DNA of 64,000 bases from Halobellus salinus. GTDB lineage: Archaea > Halobacteriota > Halobacteria > Halobacteriales > Haloferacaceae. This document shows, piece after piece, positions 20,077 to 30,977 of the stretch; the stretch's first letter is position 1, and the number at the start of each line of letters is the position of its first letter. The notes beneath the pieces were generated by a model, which ran no database searches, was not told the origin of the DNA, and saw nothing but the letters and a program-made list of their open reading frames with translations. The position numbers and the translations under genes were made by a program. Location: positions 25,218 through 89,217 of the forward strand of contig NZ_BMOC01000015.1 of the NCBI RefSeq assembly GCF_014646875.1. Reading direction: 5' to 3'.

Positions 20077-21810
20077 ATGGACCGTAGCGACCTCCGTGGC
20101 CGCGCTGCGGAGCTCCCGACCGGCCCCGGCGTCTACCAGTTCCTCGGCGGTGACGACGTGCTCTACGTCGGCAAGGCCGTCGACCTCCGCGACCGGGTCC
20201 GGTCGTACGCGGACCCGCGGAGCGAGCGGATCCGCCGGATGGTCACCCGTGCTGAGGCGGTTGACATCGCTGTCACCGACACCGAGACGCAGGCGCTCCT
20301 CCTGGAGGCGAACCTGATCAAACGCCACCAGCCGCGGTACAACGTCCGGCTGAAAGATGATAAGTCCTACCCGCTGGTCCAACTCACCGACCACCCGATC
20401 CCGCGGATCGAGATCACCCGTGATCCCGACCCCGGCGCGACCGTCTTCGGGCCGTTCACCGACAAGGGTCGGGTCGAGACAGTGGTGAAGGCGCTCCGGG
20501 AGACCTACGGCCTCCGCGGGTGCTCGGACCACAAGTACGCCGGTCGTGACCGGCCGTGTCTCGACTACGAAGTCGGGCTCTGTACCGCTCCTTGCACCGG
20601 CGAGATCGACGGGCCGACGTACGGGGAGGACGTCGAGTCGGTGATCCGCTTCTTTGAGGGCGAGACCGGGGTGCTGGCGGATCCGCTCCGGGACGCGATG
20701 GCGACCGCCGCGAAGTCCGAGGAGTTCGAGCGCGCGGCCAACCTCAGAGACCGACTCGACGCGGTCGAATCGTTCCACGGCGCGGGCGAGGCGGCGGTCT
20801 CCACCCATACCGACGACCGCGCGGTCGACGTCGTCGGCGTCGCGGTTGAGGGCGACGCCGCGACCGTCGCACGGCTCCATAGCGAACGCGGCCAGTTGGT
20901 CGACCGGTCCCGGCACCGACTCGACGCACCCGAGGGCGGTGAGCGATCGGCAGCCGTGCTCACCGCGTTTCTGACCCAGTACTACGCCGAGCGGGAGCTT
21001 CCCGACGCCATCCTCACATCCGAGCGCCCGGATGACGGTGACGTGGTCGCGTGGCTGAACGCCGAAGGGGTAGACGTCCGCGTCCCGGGCGCCGGACGGG
21101 AGGCGAAGCTGGTGGATCTGGCGCTGAAGAACGCCCGGAGCGGTCCGCACCGCGGCGACGAGGTCGGGGCGCTGGCCGACGGGCTGGGGCTCTCCTCCAC
21201 AACGCGGATCGAGGGCTTCGACGTGAGCCACGCCGGCGGCGACGCCGTCGTCGGGAGCAACGTCTGCTTCGTCGACGGTGCCGCCGAGAAGTCGGACTAC
21301 CGGCGGAAGCGACTCTCCGACGGCAACGACGACTACGCGTCGATGCGCGAACTCGTCCGGTGGCGGGCCGAGCGCGTCGTCGAGGGGCGGGACGACAGGC
21401 CCGACCCGGGCCTGCTCTTGATCGACGGTGGCGACGGGCAGTTGGGAGCGGCGCGCGACGCGCTCTCGGAGACCGGGTGGGACGTTCCGGCGGTCGCCCT
21501 GGCGAAAGAGCGGGAACTCGTGGTCACGCCCGACGGCGTCCACGACTGGGACAGCGACGACCCCGCGTTGCACCTCCTCCAGCGGGTCCGCGACGAGGCG
21601 CACCGCTTCGCCGTCCAGTACCACCAGACCATCCGCGACGAGGTACAGACCGTCCTCGAGGACGTCCCCGGTGTCGGCCCCGAGACCCGGGAAGCGTTGC
21701 TCCGTCGGTTCGGGAGCGTCGAGAACGTCCGGTCGGCGTCGGCCGCAGATCTGACCGACGTGCCGGGCGTGGGGGAGAAGACGGCGCGGACGATCAGCGA
21801 GCGGCTGTGA
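20077..21810 (+). CDS. uvrC: Excinuclease ABC subunit C
   Basis: UvrC makes the dual incisions in nucleotide excision repair. The 577-residue protein has the GIY-YIG nuclease domain ([18 protein letters not shown]), a UVR motif near residue 205 ([18 protein letters not shown]), the RNase H-like 5' nuclease domain ([11 protein letters not shown]) and a C-terminal double helix-hairpin-helix ([14 protein letters not shown] and [10 protein letters not shown]). The ATG at 20077 gives [20 protein letters not shown], in line with the family; an in-frame TTG at 20056 is less likely. Haloarchaea use the bacterial UvrABC system, with uvrA and uvrB elsewhere. Confidence 0.96.
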   Translation: MDRSDLRGRAAELPTGPGVYQFLGGDDVLYVGKAVDLRDRVRSYADPRSERIRRMVTRAEAVDIAVTDTETQALLLEANLIKRHQPRYNVRLKDDKSYPLVQLTDHPIPRIEITRDPDPGATVFGPFTDKGRVETVVKALRETYGLRGCSDHKYAGRDRPCLDYEVGLCTAPCTGEIDGPTYGEDVESVIRFFEGETGVLADPLRDAMATAAKSEEFERAANLRDRLDAVESFHGAGEAAVSTHTDDRAVDVVGVAVEGDAATVARLHSERGQLVDRSRHRLDAPEGGERSAAVLTAFLTQYYAERELPDAILTSERPDDGDVVAWLNAEGVDVRVPGAGREAKLVDLALKNARSGPHRGDEVGALADGLGLSSTTRIEGFDVSHAGGDAVVGSNVCFVDGAAEKSDYRRKRLSDGNDDYASMRELVRWRAERVVEGRDDRPDPGLLLIDGGDGQLGAARDALSETGWDVPAVALAKERELVVTPDGVHDWDSDDPALHLLQRVRDEAHRFAVQYHQTIRDEVQTVLEDVPGVGPETREALLRRFGSVENVRSASAADLTDVPGVGEKTARTISERL

Positions 21811-21846
21811 TCTCTTTCGGGGCTGACAGTCGGCACACGCACACCC

Positions 21847-21858
21847 CACGCCGGCGTG
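21847..21858. repeat. 12-bp perfect palindrome after uvrC
   Basis: CACGCCGGCGTG lies 37 bases after the uvrC stop in the 156-bp gap before mdh. It may be part of a transcription stop, though no T-run follows on the plus strand. Confidence 0.4.
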
Positions 21859-21922
21859 CCGAGCAACCGCTGCCCGACGCGGGGCCGTGGCTACGTCACG
21901 CGGGGTCTGGCCCCGTACTGGG

Positions 21923-21933
21923 ATATAAAAATA
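21923..21933 (-). terminator. T-rich stop after mdh, or an orphan TATA-like box
   Basis: On the minus strand a GC-rich stretch after the mdh stop leads into TATTTTTATAT, which suits an archaeal T-run terminator. Read as plus strand (atataaaaata) it would be a strong TATA box, but no plus-strand gene follows within 100 bases. Confidence 0.4.
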
Positions 21934-21966
21934 CGCTCGTCGGCTCGAACTGCGGCGGCAGCGGCC

Positions 21967-22881
21967 CTACGCGATCTTGTCGTACTGCTCTGAGAGTTTC
22001 TCGGCGGCCTCGTCGAGCAGGTCGTGCTCGTAGTCGTCGAGGTCCCACTCCACGACCTCCTCGACGCCGTCGGAACCGAGCTTGACGGGAACCCCTACTG
22101 CCGTGTTGTCGTACCCGAACTCGCCGTCGAGCGGGATCGACGCCGGCAGCACCTCGCCCGTGTCGCGGAGGATAGCCTCAACGGTGTGGGCGACGCCCGT
22201 CGCGGGCCCCCACTGCGTTGCACCCTTCCGCTCGATGACGTCCATCGCGGACTCCTGGAGGTCGCCGAGGATCTCCTCGCGCTCGTCGGCGGAGAACTCG
22301 GGGTCCGCGCCGTCGACGCGGACTTTCGAGAAGACGGGGACCTGCGCGTCGCCGTGTTCGCCCAAAATCGTCGCCTCGACGTTCCGAACGGGTATGTCGA
22401 AGCGCTGGCCCAGCACGTACCGGAACCGCGCGGAATCGAGGCGGCCGCCGAACCCGATCACCGTGTGCCGGTCGCGGTCGCCGGCCTCGTAGAGGTGGCG
22501 GTTCAGCAGGTCCACCGGGTTCGAGGTCGTCACGGAGACGAAATCGTCGTTGTACTCCGCGAGCGACGACCCGATATCCGCCATGATCGGGGCGTTGTCG
22601 CCCGCGAGGTCGATTCGCGTCTGTCCGGGTTGGCGAGGGATGCCTGCGGTGATCACCACCACGTCCGACCCCGCGGTGTCCTCGTAGCCGCCCTGAATGA
22701 CTTCGGTGTTCGAGTCGTAGGCGATCCCGTGGTTCGTGTCCGCGGCCTGCCCGATCGTCTCGTCTTCCTTGTCCGGAATGTCGACGAAGACGAGTTCGTC
22801 CACGACGTCGCGAAGCGCGAGGTTGTACCCGGCCGCGGCGCCGACCGTCCCGGCGGCACCCACCACACTTACTTTGCTCAT
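21967..22881 (-). CDS. mdh: Malate dehydrogenase, LDH-like type
   Basis: The enzyme oxidises malate to oxaloacetate with NAD(P)+. The 304-residue length equals that of haloarchaeal malate dehydrogenases such as that of Haloarcula marismortui. It has the Rossmann motif [13 protein letters not shown], the acid at the end of the second strand (FVDIPD), the substrate-specificity arginine in [13 protein letters not shown], and the catalytic His in [16 protein letters not shown]-like GTTTAATCC at 22908-22915 fits a leader of about 3 nt. It is a single gene convergent with uvrC. Confidence 0.95.
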   Translation of the reverse strand: MSKVSVVGAAGTVGAAAGYNLALRDVVDELVFVDIPDKEDETIGQAADTNHGIAYDSNTEVIQGGYEDTAGSDVVVITAGIPRQPGQTRIDLAGDNAPIMADIGSSLAEYNDDFVSVTTSNPVDLLNRHLYEAGDRDRHTVIGFGGRLDSARFRYVLGQRFDIPVRNVEATILGEHGDAQVPVFSKVRVDGADPEFSADEREEILGDLQESAMDVIERKGATQWGPATGVAHTVEAILRDTGEVLPASIPLDGEFGYDNTAVGVPVKLGSDGVEEVVEWDLDDYEHDLLDEAAEKLSEQYDKIA

Positions 22882-22936
22882 ATCCGGTGAAATGGTCGGA
22901 CGCGCCGGATTAAACGCTTCGGAAGTGTGGTGACTG

Positions 22937-23566
<630 letters not shown>

Positions 23567-23689
23567 ATTCGGAGGTTTGACCCGACCGTACTAAAACTAC
23601 GAGCCGAACCGTCCTGCTTACTCCCTGGTTCGGATCCCGCGTGCCGGTTCGCTCGTCACTGCGTTCCTCGCTGTACGGGCGCGACGGGA

Positions 23690-23715
23690 CTCCCACGAGT
23701 GAAACGAGTGGGAGG
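23690..23715. repeat. Inverted repeat downstream of tRNA-Arg
   Basis: CTCCCAC and GTGGGAG arms enclose an 11-base centre with GAGTGAAACGAG symmetry. It lies 30-55 nt beyond the 3' end of the tRNA on the tRNA's strand and could be a processing or termination structure. Similar motifs are common between haloarchaeal genes. Confidence 0.4.
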
Positions 23716-23744
23716 TCGTCGCGGGAGTGGAATCTTTGATTTCA

Positions 23745-23818
23745 CGGGCGCGACGGGATTCGAACCCGCGACCATCGGATTAGAAGTCCGACGCTCTGTC
23801 CGACTGAGCTACGCGCCC
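23745..23818 (-). tRNA. tRNA-Arg(TCT)
   Basis: Read on the minus strand, a 74-nt cloverleaf begins GGGCGCG and ends with the pairing CGCGCCC plus a discriminator G. The D arm contains TAGCTCAGTCGG, the anticodon loop is CTTCTAA between TCGGA and TCCGA, giving anticodon TCT (reads AGA/AGG), and the T arm contains GGTTCGAATCC. No intron is present in the anticodon loop and no CCA is encoded. It lies between the DJ-1/PfpI gene and the UPF0200 gene. Confidence 0.95.
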
Positions 23819-23928
23819 TCGTCGGAGTCCTCACGCCGGCGGGTGAAAAGGAATACGGGTTCCGAGTCCGCCGCCCGCAGCGCCCCCGAACGGAACTCGT
23901 AAGGTCGGGACCCGTGAATCCGCAGGTA

Positions 23929-24596
<668 letters not shown>

Positions 24597-24600
<4 letters not shown>

Positions 24601-25010
24601 TCTACCGGATCGACGCCCGGGTTGTCGCGCCGGTCACCGACACCGAGGTGACCGACCGCGTCGAAGACGCTGTCCGGAACCTGTTTCCCGATGTGGAGTT
24701 CGATCACGTTGAGGGCGAACTCGTCGGCGAGACCCACTCCTTGGAGCGGTTCTCCGAGCGCCTCCACGATCAGGAGATCCTCGACACCGCCCGCCGGGAG
24801 TTCTTCAAAGGTGCTGACGACGACGGATTCCGGTTCTCGCTGAAGAAACAGGCCGCGTTCAAATCTGTGATCAACTTCGCCGTGGGCAACCCCGACGAAC
24901 TCGGTGATATCGAGGTCGCGGTGACCGTCCACGACCCCGACGTGGAGGCGTACATCGATTATGTCGCGCCGCCGACCGAGGACGGAACCCCAATCGACGC
25001 CGACAGGTAG
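24597..25010 (+). CDS. UPF0201 family RNA-binding-domain protein
   Basis: The 137-residue product starts at a GTG that overlaps the upstream stop. Features such as VRNLFPDVEF, RREFFKG and a final VTVHDPDVEAYIDYVAPPT agree with the archaeal UPF0201/COG1931 family, described as an RNA-binding-domain (ribosomal L5-like) protein of unknown role. Pairing of UPF0200 with UPF0201 genes suggests a shared task, but I cannot name it. Confidence 0.8.
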
Positions 25011-25022
25011 CGCCTGCCGCCG

Positions 25023-26084
25023 CTACACCGGCGCGAGCAGCACCACCAGCGCGACCGCGATGAACACGATCTTCAGCGCGGTGTTGACCGCGATCACCTT
25101 CGATCCGAACCGCGGCCCCCAGATGCCGTACTGGAACGGGATCGACCGCTTGAACGTCGACACAGCGAAGGAGATGATCCCCCCGAGCAGCATCGTCGCC
25201 ACCGCGGTCCGGGGGGTGAACGTCCCCTCGATCATCGGTGCGATGGTCGCGGCACCCGCGGTGGTGTCGAACGCGAACACCGCGATCACCGGGAGCGCCG
25301 CCCCCGGGAGCCCGAGTAGCGCGGTCAGCGGCTCCGCAACCCCGGTGACCGACCGGAGGTCCTGTGTCTCGACAAGGAGCGTGACCAGCACGTAGACGAC
25401 CGCCAGCCGCGGCACGATCCGCTTCAGCTTCGGCCAGGTCTTCCCGGCGGCCGTGCGGAGGACAACCCGCGGCGACTCGTGGTCGTCCGCTCCGTCGGCC
25501 CGCGCCCCGCCGTCCGGCGCACTCTCGGGTCGGTCGGTGTCGTCGCCCGGTTCGTCCGTCGTCACGTCTACCGCCCCACCGGATGCACGCGCCCGCGGCA
25601 ACAACACCGCCCCGGCGGCGACGCCGACGACCGTGATCGCGGCCGCGATCGCCGCGCGGGCGCCGACGTAGAGCACCCCCGTTTCGACCCCGAGGATCGG
25701 GATCAACACCGGGGCGTAGAACGTGAAGATGTGCTGGACGAACCCGAAGAACGTGTTCATCGTGACCGCGATCAGCGTCTCGACGTCGTCGAGCCGCCCC
25801 GACTCCCGGAAGTCCGCGAGCATCCCGTAGCCCGCCGTGGTCGACGCCGCAGTCGTGACAATCGCAGTCCCGACCTCGTCAGGGAGGTTCGCCGGCCGGG
25901 TGAGGTACTTCGAGAACGTCGCAACCGCCTCGACCGCCCCGAACCCGACCGCGACGTTCGCGAGAAACACCCCGACGCCGATCAGGGCCGCAATCCGGGC
26001 GACTCGCGGCGCTACCTCGACGAGAACGGGCCAGACGGCATCGACAAACGCGGCCGGTTGCACGCCCCAATGTCGACACCTCAC
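25023..26084 (-). CDS. Nucleoside-recognition (Gate) domain membrane protein
   Basis: This 353-residue protein has two membrane blocks separated by a hydrophilic Asp/Gly-rich linker at about residues 170-205. Segments such as AIVTTAASTTAGYGMLADF and AVFAFDTTAGAATIAPMIEG are typical of the Gate (nucleoside-recognition/spore maturation-like) superfamily. These proteins move nucleosides or act as scaffolds. The start at 26084 (MRCRHWGVQPAAF) is the only one before the first helix in the non-overlapping region. It may be the third gene of an operon with the two MgtE-like genes. Confidence 0.7.
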   Translation of the reverse strand: MRCRHWGVQPAAFVDAVWPVLVEVAPRVARIAALIGVGVFLANVAVGFGAVEAVATFSKYLTRPANLPDEVGTAIVTTAASTTAGYGMLADFRESGRLDDVETLIAVTMNTFFGFVQHIFTFYAPVLIPILGVETGVLYVGARAAIAAAITVVGVAAGAVLLPRARASGGAVDVTTDEPGDDTDRPESAPDGGARADGADDHESPRVVLRTAAGKTWPKLKRIVPRLAVVYVLVTLLVETQDLRSVTGVAEPLTALLGLPGAALPVIAVFAFDTTAGAATIAPMIEGTFTPRTAVATMLLGGIISFAVSTFKRSIPFQYGIWGPRFGSKVIAVNTALKIVFIAVALVVLLAPV

Positions 26085-26133
26085 CGACTAATCGGCATCG
26101 GTTCGAGCCCTCGCCGGTCAGCGACGACTCCCA

Positions 26134-26691
26134 TCACAGCACGACCTGTGCGGTGCCGACGAGTACCACCACGCCGAGCACGTCGCAGACGTTGGTGACG
26201 ACCGGGATGACCACGTCGTCGGGGTCGAGTTCGAGCCGGTAGGCGATGTAGGTCACCGTAACCGTGACCACAACGGCGAGCACCGCGAGTACGAGCCCCG
26301 ACGCGACCGCGATCGTGACCACTGTCGCCGGCGACAGCCGGGTCCCGCCGGTGAGCGCGGTCAGCCCCCACGCCCCGACCCCAACGGCCGGAAACAGCGT
26401 GAGCGCGAGCGCGACTGTCGCGATAGCGTTGCCCCCGAGGCGGTCGTCCGTCGGGTCGAACGACAGCGTCCCCAGGTGCAACGCGGTCGAGAGCCGCGCG
26501 GCGAGAATGCTTCCGAGGTTGCCCGCGCTCCCGATGGTGACCGGGATCAGCGCGAGGAGGCTCGGAAACCGAAGGAGTTGGGCCTCGAACCGCCCGAGTA
26601 CCAGCCCGCTGCCGACTTCGACCAGCGTCAACACGAGCAACACCGGCAGCATCGCCCGCGAGATCGCGCGGACGGTCCACGCGGTGGCCAC
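26134..26691 (-). CDS. MgtE-like divalent cation transporter, half protein B
   Basis: The 185-residue membrane protein is a single MgtE/SLC41 transmembrane domain with five hydrophobic segments and the family signature IPVTIGSAGNLGSILAARLSTA near residue 50. It lacks the N-terminal CBS module of bacterial MgtE. The GTG start at 26691 follows the stop of the upstream half directly (TGAGTG). The two halves together probably make the channel-like pore for Mg2+ or another divalent ion. Confidence 0.8.
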   Translation of the reverse strand: MATAWTVRAISRAMLPVLLVLTLVEVGSGLVLGRFEAQLLRFPSLLALIPVTIGSAGNLGSILAARLSTALHLGTLSFDPTDDRLGGNAIATVALALTLFPAVGVGAWGLTALTGGTRLSPATVVTIAVASGLVLAVLAVVVTVTVTYIAYRLELDPDDVVIPVVTNVCDVLGVVVLVGTAQVVL

Positions 26692-27273
26692 TCACACCAC
26701 CCCGCCGACGGCCAGCACCAGCCTGACCGCGCCGAGCAAAAAGAGCACGCCGAACACGTCGCCGGTGGTGGTCACGAGCGGCCCCACCAGGGCGTCGGGG
26801 TCGCGGCCGCGCCTGAAGCCGGCGAAGACCGCCGTGACGACCACCGCCGAGAGCGCGACCCCGGAGAACACCCCGGCGAGGACCGCAATCGCGACGAGGA
26901 CCGGGAGCGGAGCCACCGGAGCCCCGAGGGTAGTGAGGATCGCGAACGCGGCCACCGCGGCGAACGTCGACGCCAACAGGCCGTTCGCCAGCGCCGCGGC
27001 GACCGCCGCCCGAAGCCGCTCGTCGCCGGCGCGGATCCGCGGCTCAACCAGGCCCTGATGGAGCGCGGTCGAGATCCGTGCCCCCAGCGACCCGTAGACG
27101 TTACCGCGGGTCGCGAGCAGCGCGGGGACTACCACGAGGAGTCCGGGCACCGCGCGGAGTTCCCCCCGCATCCCGCCGAGAACGACGCCGGCAAGCAGGC
27201 CGCCGACGAGACTGGCCGACAGCGCCGGAAGCGCCTCGCGGTAGGCCTCGCTTGCGGCGTCCCGGACGCTCAT
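26692..27273 (-). CDS. MgtE-like divalent cation transporter, half protein A
   Basis: The 193-residue product carries the same single MgtE domain as its neighbour, with VVPALLATRGNVYGSLGARI as the signature, and ends VTTTGDVFGVLFLLGAVRL, matching the TNVCDVLGVVVLVGTAQ end of half B. The start at 27273 (MSVRDAASEAYREALPAL) was chosen by family fit. SLC41-like eukaryotic proteins contain two such domains in one chain, so this is a split version. Confidence 0.8.
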   Translation of the reverse strand: MSVRDAASEAYREALPALSASLVGGLLAGVVLGGMRGELRAVPGLLVVVPALLATRGNVYGSLGARISTALHQGLVEPRIRAGDERLRAAVAAALANGLLASTFAAVAAFAILTTLGAPVAPLPVLVAIAVLAGVFSGVALSAVVVTAVFAGFRRGRDPDALVGPLVTTTGDVFGVLFLLGAVRLVLAVGGVV

Positions 27274-27367
27274 ACGATCACGGTAACGGCGCGGGGTAAA
27301 AAGTCGGACTGTTGTCGACGGCGACTGTGGCCGGGGCGCTCGGGTATGCCGGCAGCGACCCACCTGA

Positions 27368-28771
27368 CTATCCGAACGGACCCAGACCGCCGCCACCGCC
27401 ACCGAGTCCGCCCATCCCGCCGCCACCGCCGTTCTGAATCTTCTTCATCATCCGCTGCATGTCTCCTTCACCCATCCCCTGGAACTGCTGGATGGTCTGT
27501 TCCATCATCTTGTGCTGCTGGAGGAGTTCCTGGACTGTCTCCTCGTCCTCGCCGGCGCCGCGGGCGATCCGACGGACCCGGGAAGCCCCGATCGACCGTG
27601 GGTTCTCCAGTTCGTCGTCGGTCATGGAGTCCATGATCACGTCGAAGGCCCGCATCCGATCCTGGGTCACGTCCATGGCGTCGTCGGGGAGTTCGTCCAT
27701 CATCCCGCCGCCGAGACCGGGGATCATGTCCATCACCTGGTCAAGGGGACCCATCTTGTTCATGGCTTCCATCTGCTTTTGCATGTCTTTGAGGGTGAAC
27801 GATCCCTCCATGATGTCCTCGGGCTCCCAGTCGTCCTCTTCATCCCCGGTCTCGGCCATCGCGCGCTCGACCCGCTCGGAGAGCTGTTTCAGATCGCCCA
27901 TCCCCAGGAGCCGGGAAATGAACCCGTTGGGCTCGAAGCGCTCGATGTCTTGGACGGTCTCGCCGGTCCCCAAAAAGGCGATCGACGACCCCGTTTCGTT
28001 GACCGCAGTCAGCGCGCCGCCACCCTTCGCGGTCCCGTCGAGTTTGGTGACGACGACGCCGCCGATCCCGATGGCGTCGTCGAACTCCCGGGCCTGCTCT
28101 TCGGCGCCCTGCCCGATCGCGGCGTCGAGCACCAACAGCGAGCGGTCCGGGTCGACCGTGCTTTCGATCTCTTCGATCTCCGCGATCAGGTCGTCTTCTA
28201 GGGCGTGCCGCCCCGCAGTGTCGACGATGTGGACGTCGGCGTCTTCGGTCGCTTCGAGGCCGTCACGCGCGATCCGGACGGGATCGTCCTCGTCGGGGTC
28301 GCCGTAGAACGAGACCTCCGCACGCTCGCACATCTGCTCGGCTTGGTCGTACGCCCCGGGCCGGAAGGTGTCGGTCTGGATCACGGCCGGCCGGAGCCCC
28401 TTCTTCGAGAACCACCACGCCATCTTGGCGGCGCTCGTGGTCTTTCCCGACCCCTGGAGCCCCGCGAGCAGGATGGTCTGTGATTCCAGGGGGAGGTCGG
28501 TCGACTCGCCCACCAGGTCGACCAGCTCCTCGTAGACGATCCGGAGGACGTGATCCCGCGCGGAGGTGCCGGCGGGCGGCTCCTCGCCGGTCGCGCGCTC
28601 CTCGATCGAGGCGGAGAGGTCCATGACGAGGGTGACCTCCACGTCGGCCGACAGGAGCGACCGCTGGATCTCCTTGATGATCTCCTCGACGTCGTCCTCG
28701 TCGAGGCGGGATTTCCCCTGTAGCTTGTCGAGACTGCTGCGGAGGGAACTCCCGAGGTTGTCGAGTACCAT
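27368..28771 (-). CDS. srp54: Signal recognition particle 54 kDa protein
   Basis: SRP54 binds signal sequences on nascent chains and, through GTP-dependent docking with FtsY, targets ribosomes to the membrane. The 467-residue protein has the N domain, the G domain with [34 protein letters not shown] and [10 protein letters not shown], and a Met-rich M domain ([23 protein letters not shown]) that binds 7S RNA. It ends in a Gly-rich tail, usual in haloarchaea. Its receptor gene ftsY is next upstream, 246 bases away. Confidence 0.97.
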   Translation of the reverse strand: MVLDNLGSSLRSSLDKLQGKSRLDEDDVEEIIKEIQRSLLSADVEVTLVMDLSASIEERATGEEPPAGTSARDHVLRIVYEELVDLVGESTDLPLESQTILLAGLQGSGKTTSAAKMAWWFSKKGLRPAVIQTDTFRPGAYDQAEQMCERAEVSFYGDPDEDDPVRIARDGLEATEDADVHIVDTAGRHALEDDLIAEIEEIESTVDPDRSLLVLDAAIGQGAEEQAREFDDAIGIGGVVVTKLDGTAKGGGALTAVNETGSSIAFLGTGETVQDIERFEPNGFISRLLGMGDLKQLSERVERAMAETGDEEDDWEPEDIMEGSFTLKDMQKQMEAMNKMGPLDQVMDMIPGLGGGMMDELPDDAMDVTQDRMRAFDVIMDSMTDDELENPRSIGASRVRRIARGAGEDEETVQELLQQHKMMEQTIQQFQGMGEGDMQRMMKKIQNGGGGGMGGLGGGGGGLGPFG

Positions 28772-29017
28772 TACCCCGGTCTACGCCGCCGCCCGGGTAA
28801 AGCCTTTTTCTGCGGGCCCGAACGCCGACACGCCTATCGATCCTCCTGACGCCGGCCCGGCGGCCGCGCACCTGGGCGTCGTCGCGGCTGCGTCGGCCGC
28901 GCGCCCCCGCCGCTGACACGGGTCCGTCGGCTCGGTGGCGGCGCGATGATCGTGCCGGGCGTCGCGCTGGTGGTCGAGAGAGTCGACGCGGCGGGGGCGC
29001 CGCGCCCGATCGTCCGC

Positions 29018-30202
29018 CTACTCTTCGCCCACGAGCCGGTCGACCAGCCGCTCGGGGTCGAACCGCTCGATGTCGTCGTACCCCTGGCCGACGCCCAAAA
29101 AGAGGATTGGGCGGCCGGTGACGTACGCGATCGAGATGGCCGCGCCGCCGGAGGAGTCGGCGTCGGCCTTCGTGAGCACGGTCCCGTTGATCTCGGCGGC
29201 GTCGTTGAACTGCTCTGCGCGCTTGACGGCGTCTTGCCCCGCCACCGCCTCGTCGACGAACAGGGTCATATCGGGATCGACCACGCGGTCGATCTTCTCC
29301 AACTGGGCCATGAGGTCGTCGGAGGTGTGGAGCCGACCAGCGGTGTCGCCGAGCACGACGTCGACGTCGTTGGCCTCGGCGTACTCCACGGCGTCGTAGA
29401 GCACGGCTGCGGGGTCGCCACCCTGCTCGTGGCTGATGAGCTTCGTCGCCAAGGCGTCGGCGTGCTCGCGGATCTGCTCGTTGGCGCCGGCGCGGTAGGT
29501 GTCCCCGTTGGCCATCACCACGTCCAGTCCCCGCTCCTCGAAGTACCGCGAGAGCTTCGCGATACTCGTGGTCTTGCCGACCCCGTTGACGCCGGTGAAG
29601 ACGATGGTGACCGGCTTGTCAGCATCCTGGACCCGCTCGTCGAAGTCGAACTGTCCGACGCTGATCACGTCGTAGAGCGCGTCGCGAAGCGCGACCTCGA
29701 CGAGTTCGCCGGTGGTTTCGACCTGCGCGCGGGTTTCGCCGATCATCTTCCCACGAATCGTATCGAGGATCTCCTCGGCGACGTTCATCTCTACGTCGCT
29801 CTCTAAGAGTGCCATCTCGAGGTTCCACAGGGGATCCTCAAGATCCTCCTCTTCGATGATGATCTTCCCCGTGGCGAACGCCGCCGCGCGCTTGAGCCGG
29901 CCGGGGCCTGACTCCTCGTCGTCGTCCTCTTCGAGGGCTGCCGCGGCCTCGTCGGCCGCGAGTCCGCCACCCTCCTCGGGGTCGCCGCCGCCCTCGGTGG
30001 CGAGGTCTGCGTCGCCCGCAACCGGTTCGTCGGCGCCGGCTTCCACGCTGTCGGCCGGGCTGGACGGCCCGCCGGTTCCCTCGGAGGATTCGTCGGCTTC
30101 GGTAGGCGCGTCGGTTTCTGCTTCCGCCTCGGCTTTCTCTTCTGCGGTCTCCTCGACGTCTTCCCGGAAACTGCCCAGTTTGTCCTTCAGCCCGTCGAAC
30201 AT
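29018..30202 (-). CDS. ftsY: Signal recognition particle receptor
   Basis: The 394-residue receptor GTPase has a very acidic A domain of about 110 residues, an N domain and a G domain with GVNGVGKTTSIAKL, DTYRAGANEQIRE, DTAGRLHTSDDLM and TKADADSSGGAAIS. It recruits SRP54-ribosome complexes to the membrane. The ATG at 30202 (MFDGLKDKLGSFRED) matches family starts; the longer frame is a shadow of the pfdA gene. It follows pfdA by seven bases. Confidence 0.97.
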   Translation of the reverse strand: MFDGLKDKLGSFREDVEETAEEKAEAEAETDAPTEADESSEGTGGPSSPADSVEAGADEPVAGDADLATEGGGDPEEGGGLAADEAAAALEEDDDEESGPGRLKRAAAFATGKIIIEEEDLEDPLWNLEMALLESDVEMNVAEEILDTIRGKMIGETRAQVETTGELVEVALRDALYDVISVGQFDFDERVQDADKPVTIVFTGVNGVGKTTSIAKLSRYFEERGLDVVMANGDTYRAGANEQIREHADALATKLISHEQGGDPAAVLYDAVEYAEANDVDVVLGDTAGRLHTSDDLMAQLEKIDRVVDPDMTLFVDEAVAGQDAVKRAEQFNDAAEINGTVLTKADADSSGGAAISIAYVTGRPILFLGVGQGYDDIERFDPERLVDRLVGEE

Positions 30203-30209
30203 CTCGGTC

Positions 30210-30665
30210 CTACTCGCCGTCGCCCTGCATCTGCTGTTGCTGCATCTGCTGTTGCTGCATCTGCTGTTGCATCTGCTGGGCCTGCTGTTCGAGTTCGGAG
30301 CTCTCCGCTTCGAGTTCGTCGACCTCCGCTTGGACGTCGTCGATTCGGCCGTCGAGGGCGTCCTGCTTCGTCCGCAGGGCGTCGACCGCATCGTCGGCCT
30401 CCTGCTCGGCCGCGAAGTCGCCGCCGAGATCGACGATGATCTCGTCGATGTCTTGGATCTCCGCGCGGATGTACGCGCCGCCGCCCAACGGCACCTGGAC
30501 CGTCGACCCGGTGTCGAGCGTCTCGATCGCCTCGACTGCGTCGTTGATGTCGGACTGCTCGGTCTGGAGGTCGTCGATCTCGGACTGCAGCGTTTCGATC
30601 TCCTCGTCGATGGCCTGAAGCTCCTGGGAGAGCTGCTGGAGCTGCTGTTGCCCGCCGCCCATCAT
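30210..30665 (-). CDS. pfdA: Prefoldin subunit alpha
   Basis: The 151-residue subunit has N- and C-terminal coiled coils around a central beta-hairpin region with STVQVPLGGGAYIRAEI, the signature of prefoldin alpha. Two alpha and four beta subunits form the jellyfish-shaped complex that passes unfolded proteins to the thermosome. The last 25 residues are a Gln/Met repeat encoded by a CAGCAG-rich stretch. It overlaps the LX gene by four bases (ATGA). Confidence 0.95.
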   Translation of the reverse strand: MMGGGQQQLQQLSQELQAIDEEIETLQSEIDDLQTEQSDINDAVEAIETLDTGSTVQVPLGGGAYIRAEIQDIDEIIVDLGGDFAAEQEADDAVDALRTKQDALDGRIDDVQAEVDELEAESSELEQQAQQMQQQMQQQQMQQQQMQGDGE

Positions 30666-30853
30666 GCTGTGGCCTCCCCGGCGGCGGCGACGTCGTCGAC
30701 CTCGATCTGGGTGCGCTTGAGCCCGTGCTGGCTCCCGATGTTCGCGTACACACGCTCGCGAGCGACGTTCTCGTTCGGCGCCTCGACGACCGTGTCGAAC
30801 TTGCTGTAGCCGTCACGGCTCTGGAATCGGCCGCTCACCGCGTACTCACTCAT
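30662..30853 (-). CDS. rpl20e: Large-subunit ribosomal protein LX (L18a/L20A family)
   Basis: The 63-residue protein begins MSEYAVSGRFQSRDGYSKF and contains NENVARERVYANIGSQHGLKR, which places it in the archaeal LX family, the single-domain relative of eukaryotic eL20. It is a 50S subunit component. It is followed by pfdA with a 4-base overlap. A 124-base gap separates it from the aIF-6 gene and may hold its own promoter. Confidence 0.9.
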   Translation of the reverse strand: MSEYAVSGRFQSRDGYSKFDTVVEAPNENVARERVYANIGSQHGLKRTQIEVDDVAAAGEATA

Positions 30854-30977
30854 ACTGTGTGGTTCCCGAGCGACGGGGAAGTATCTTCCTACTCGGTACG
30901 CTCCGAACCGGTCCGATCGTGGCACGAAAACACGACTCTAAGGGACCGAAACGGCCGCACGGCGACGGGGGCGCAGC

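Noticed and set aside
30230..30275. CAGCAG-type repeat considered as a separate element
   Set aside because: It encodes the Gln/Met tail of prefoldin alpha and is common in this family in haloarchaea.
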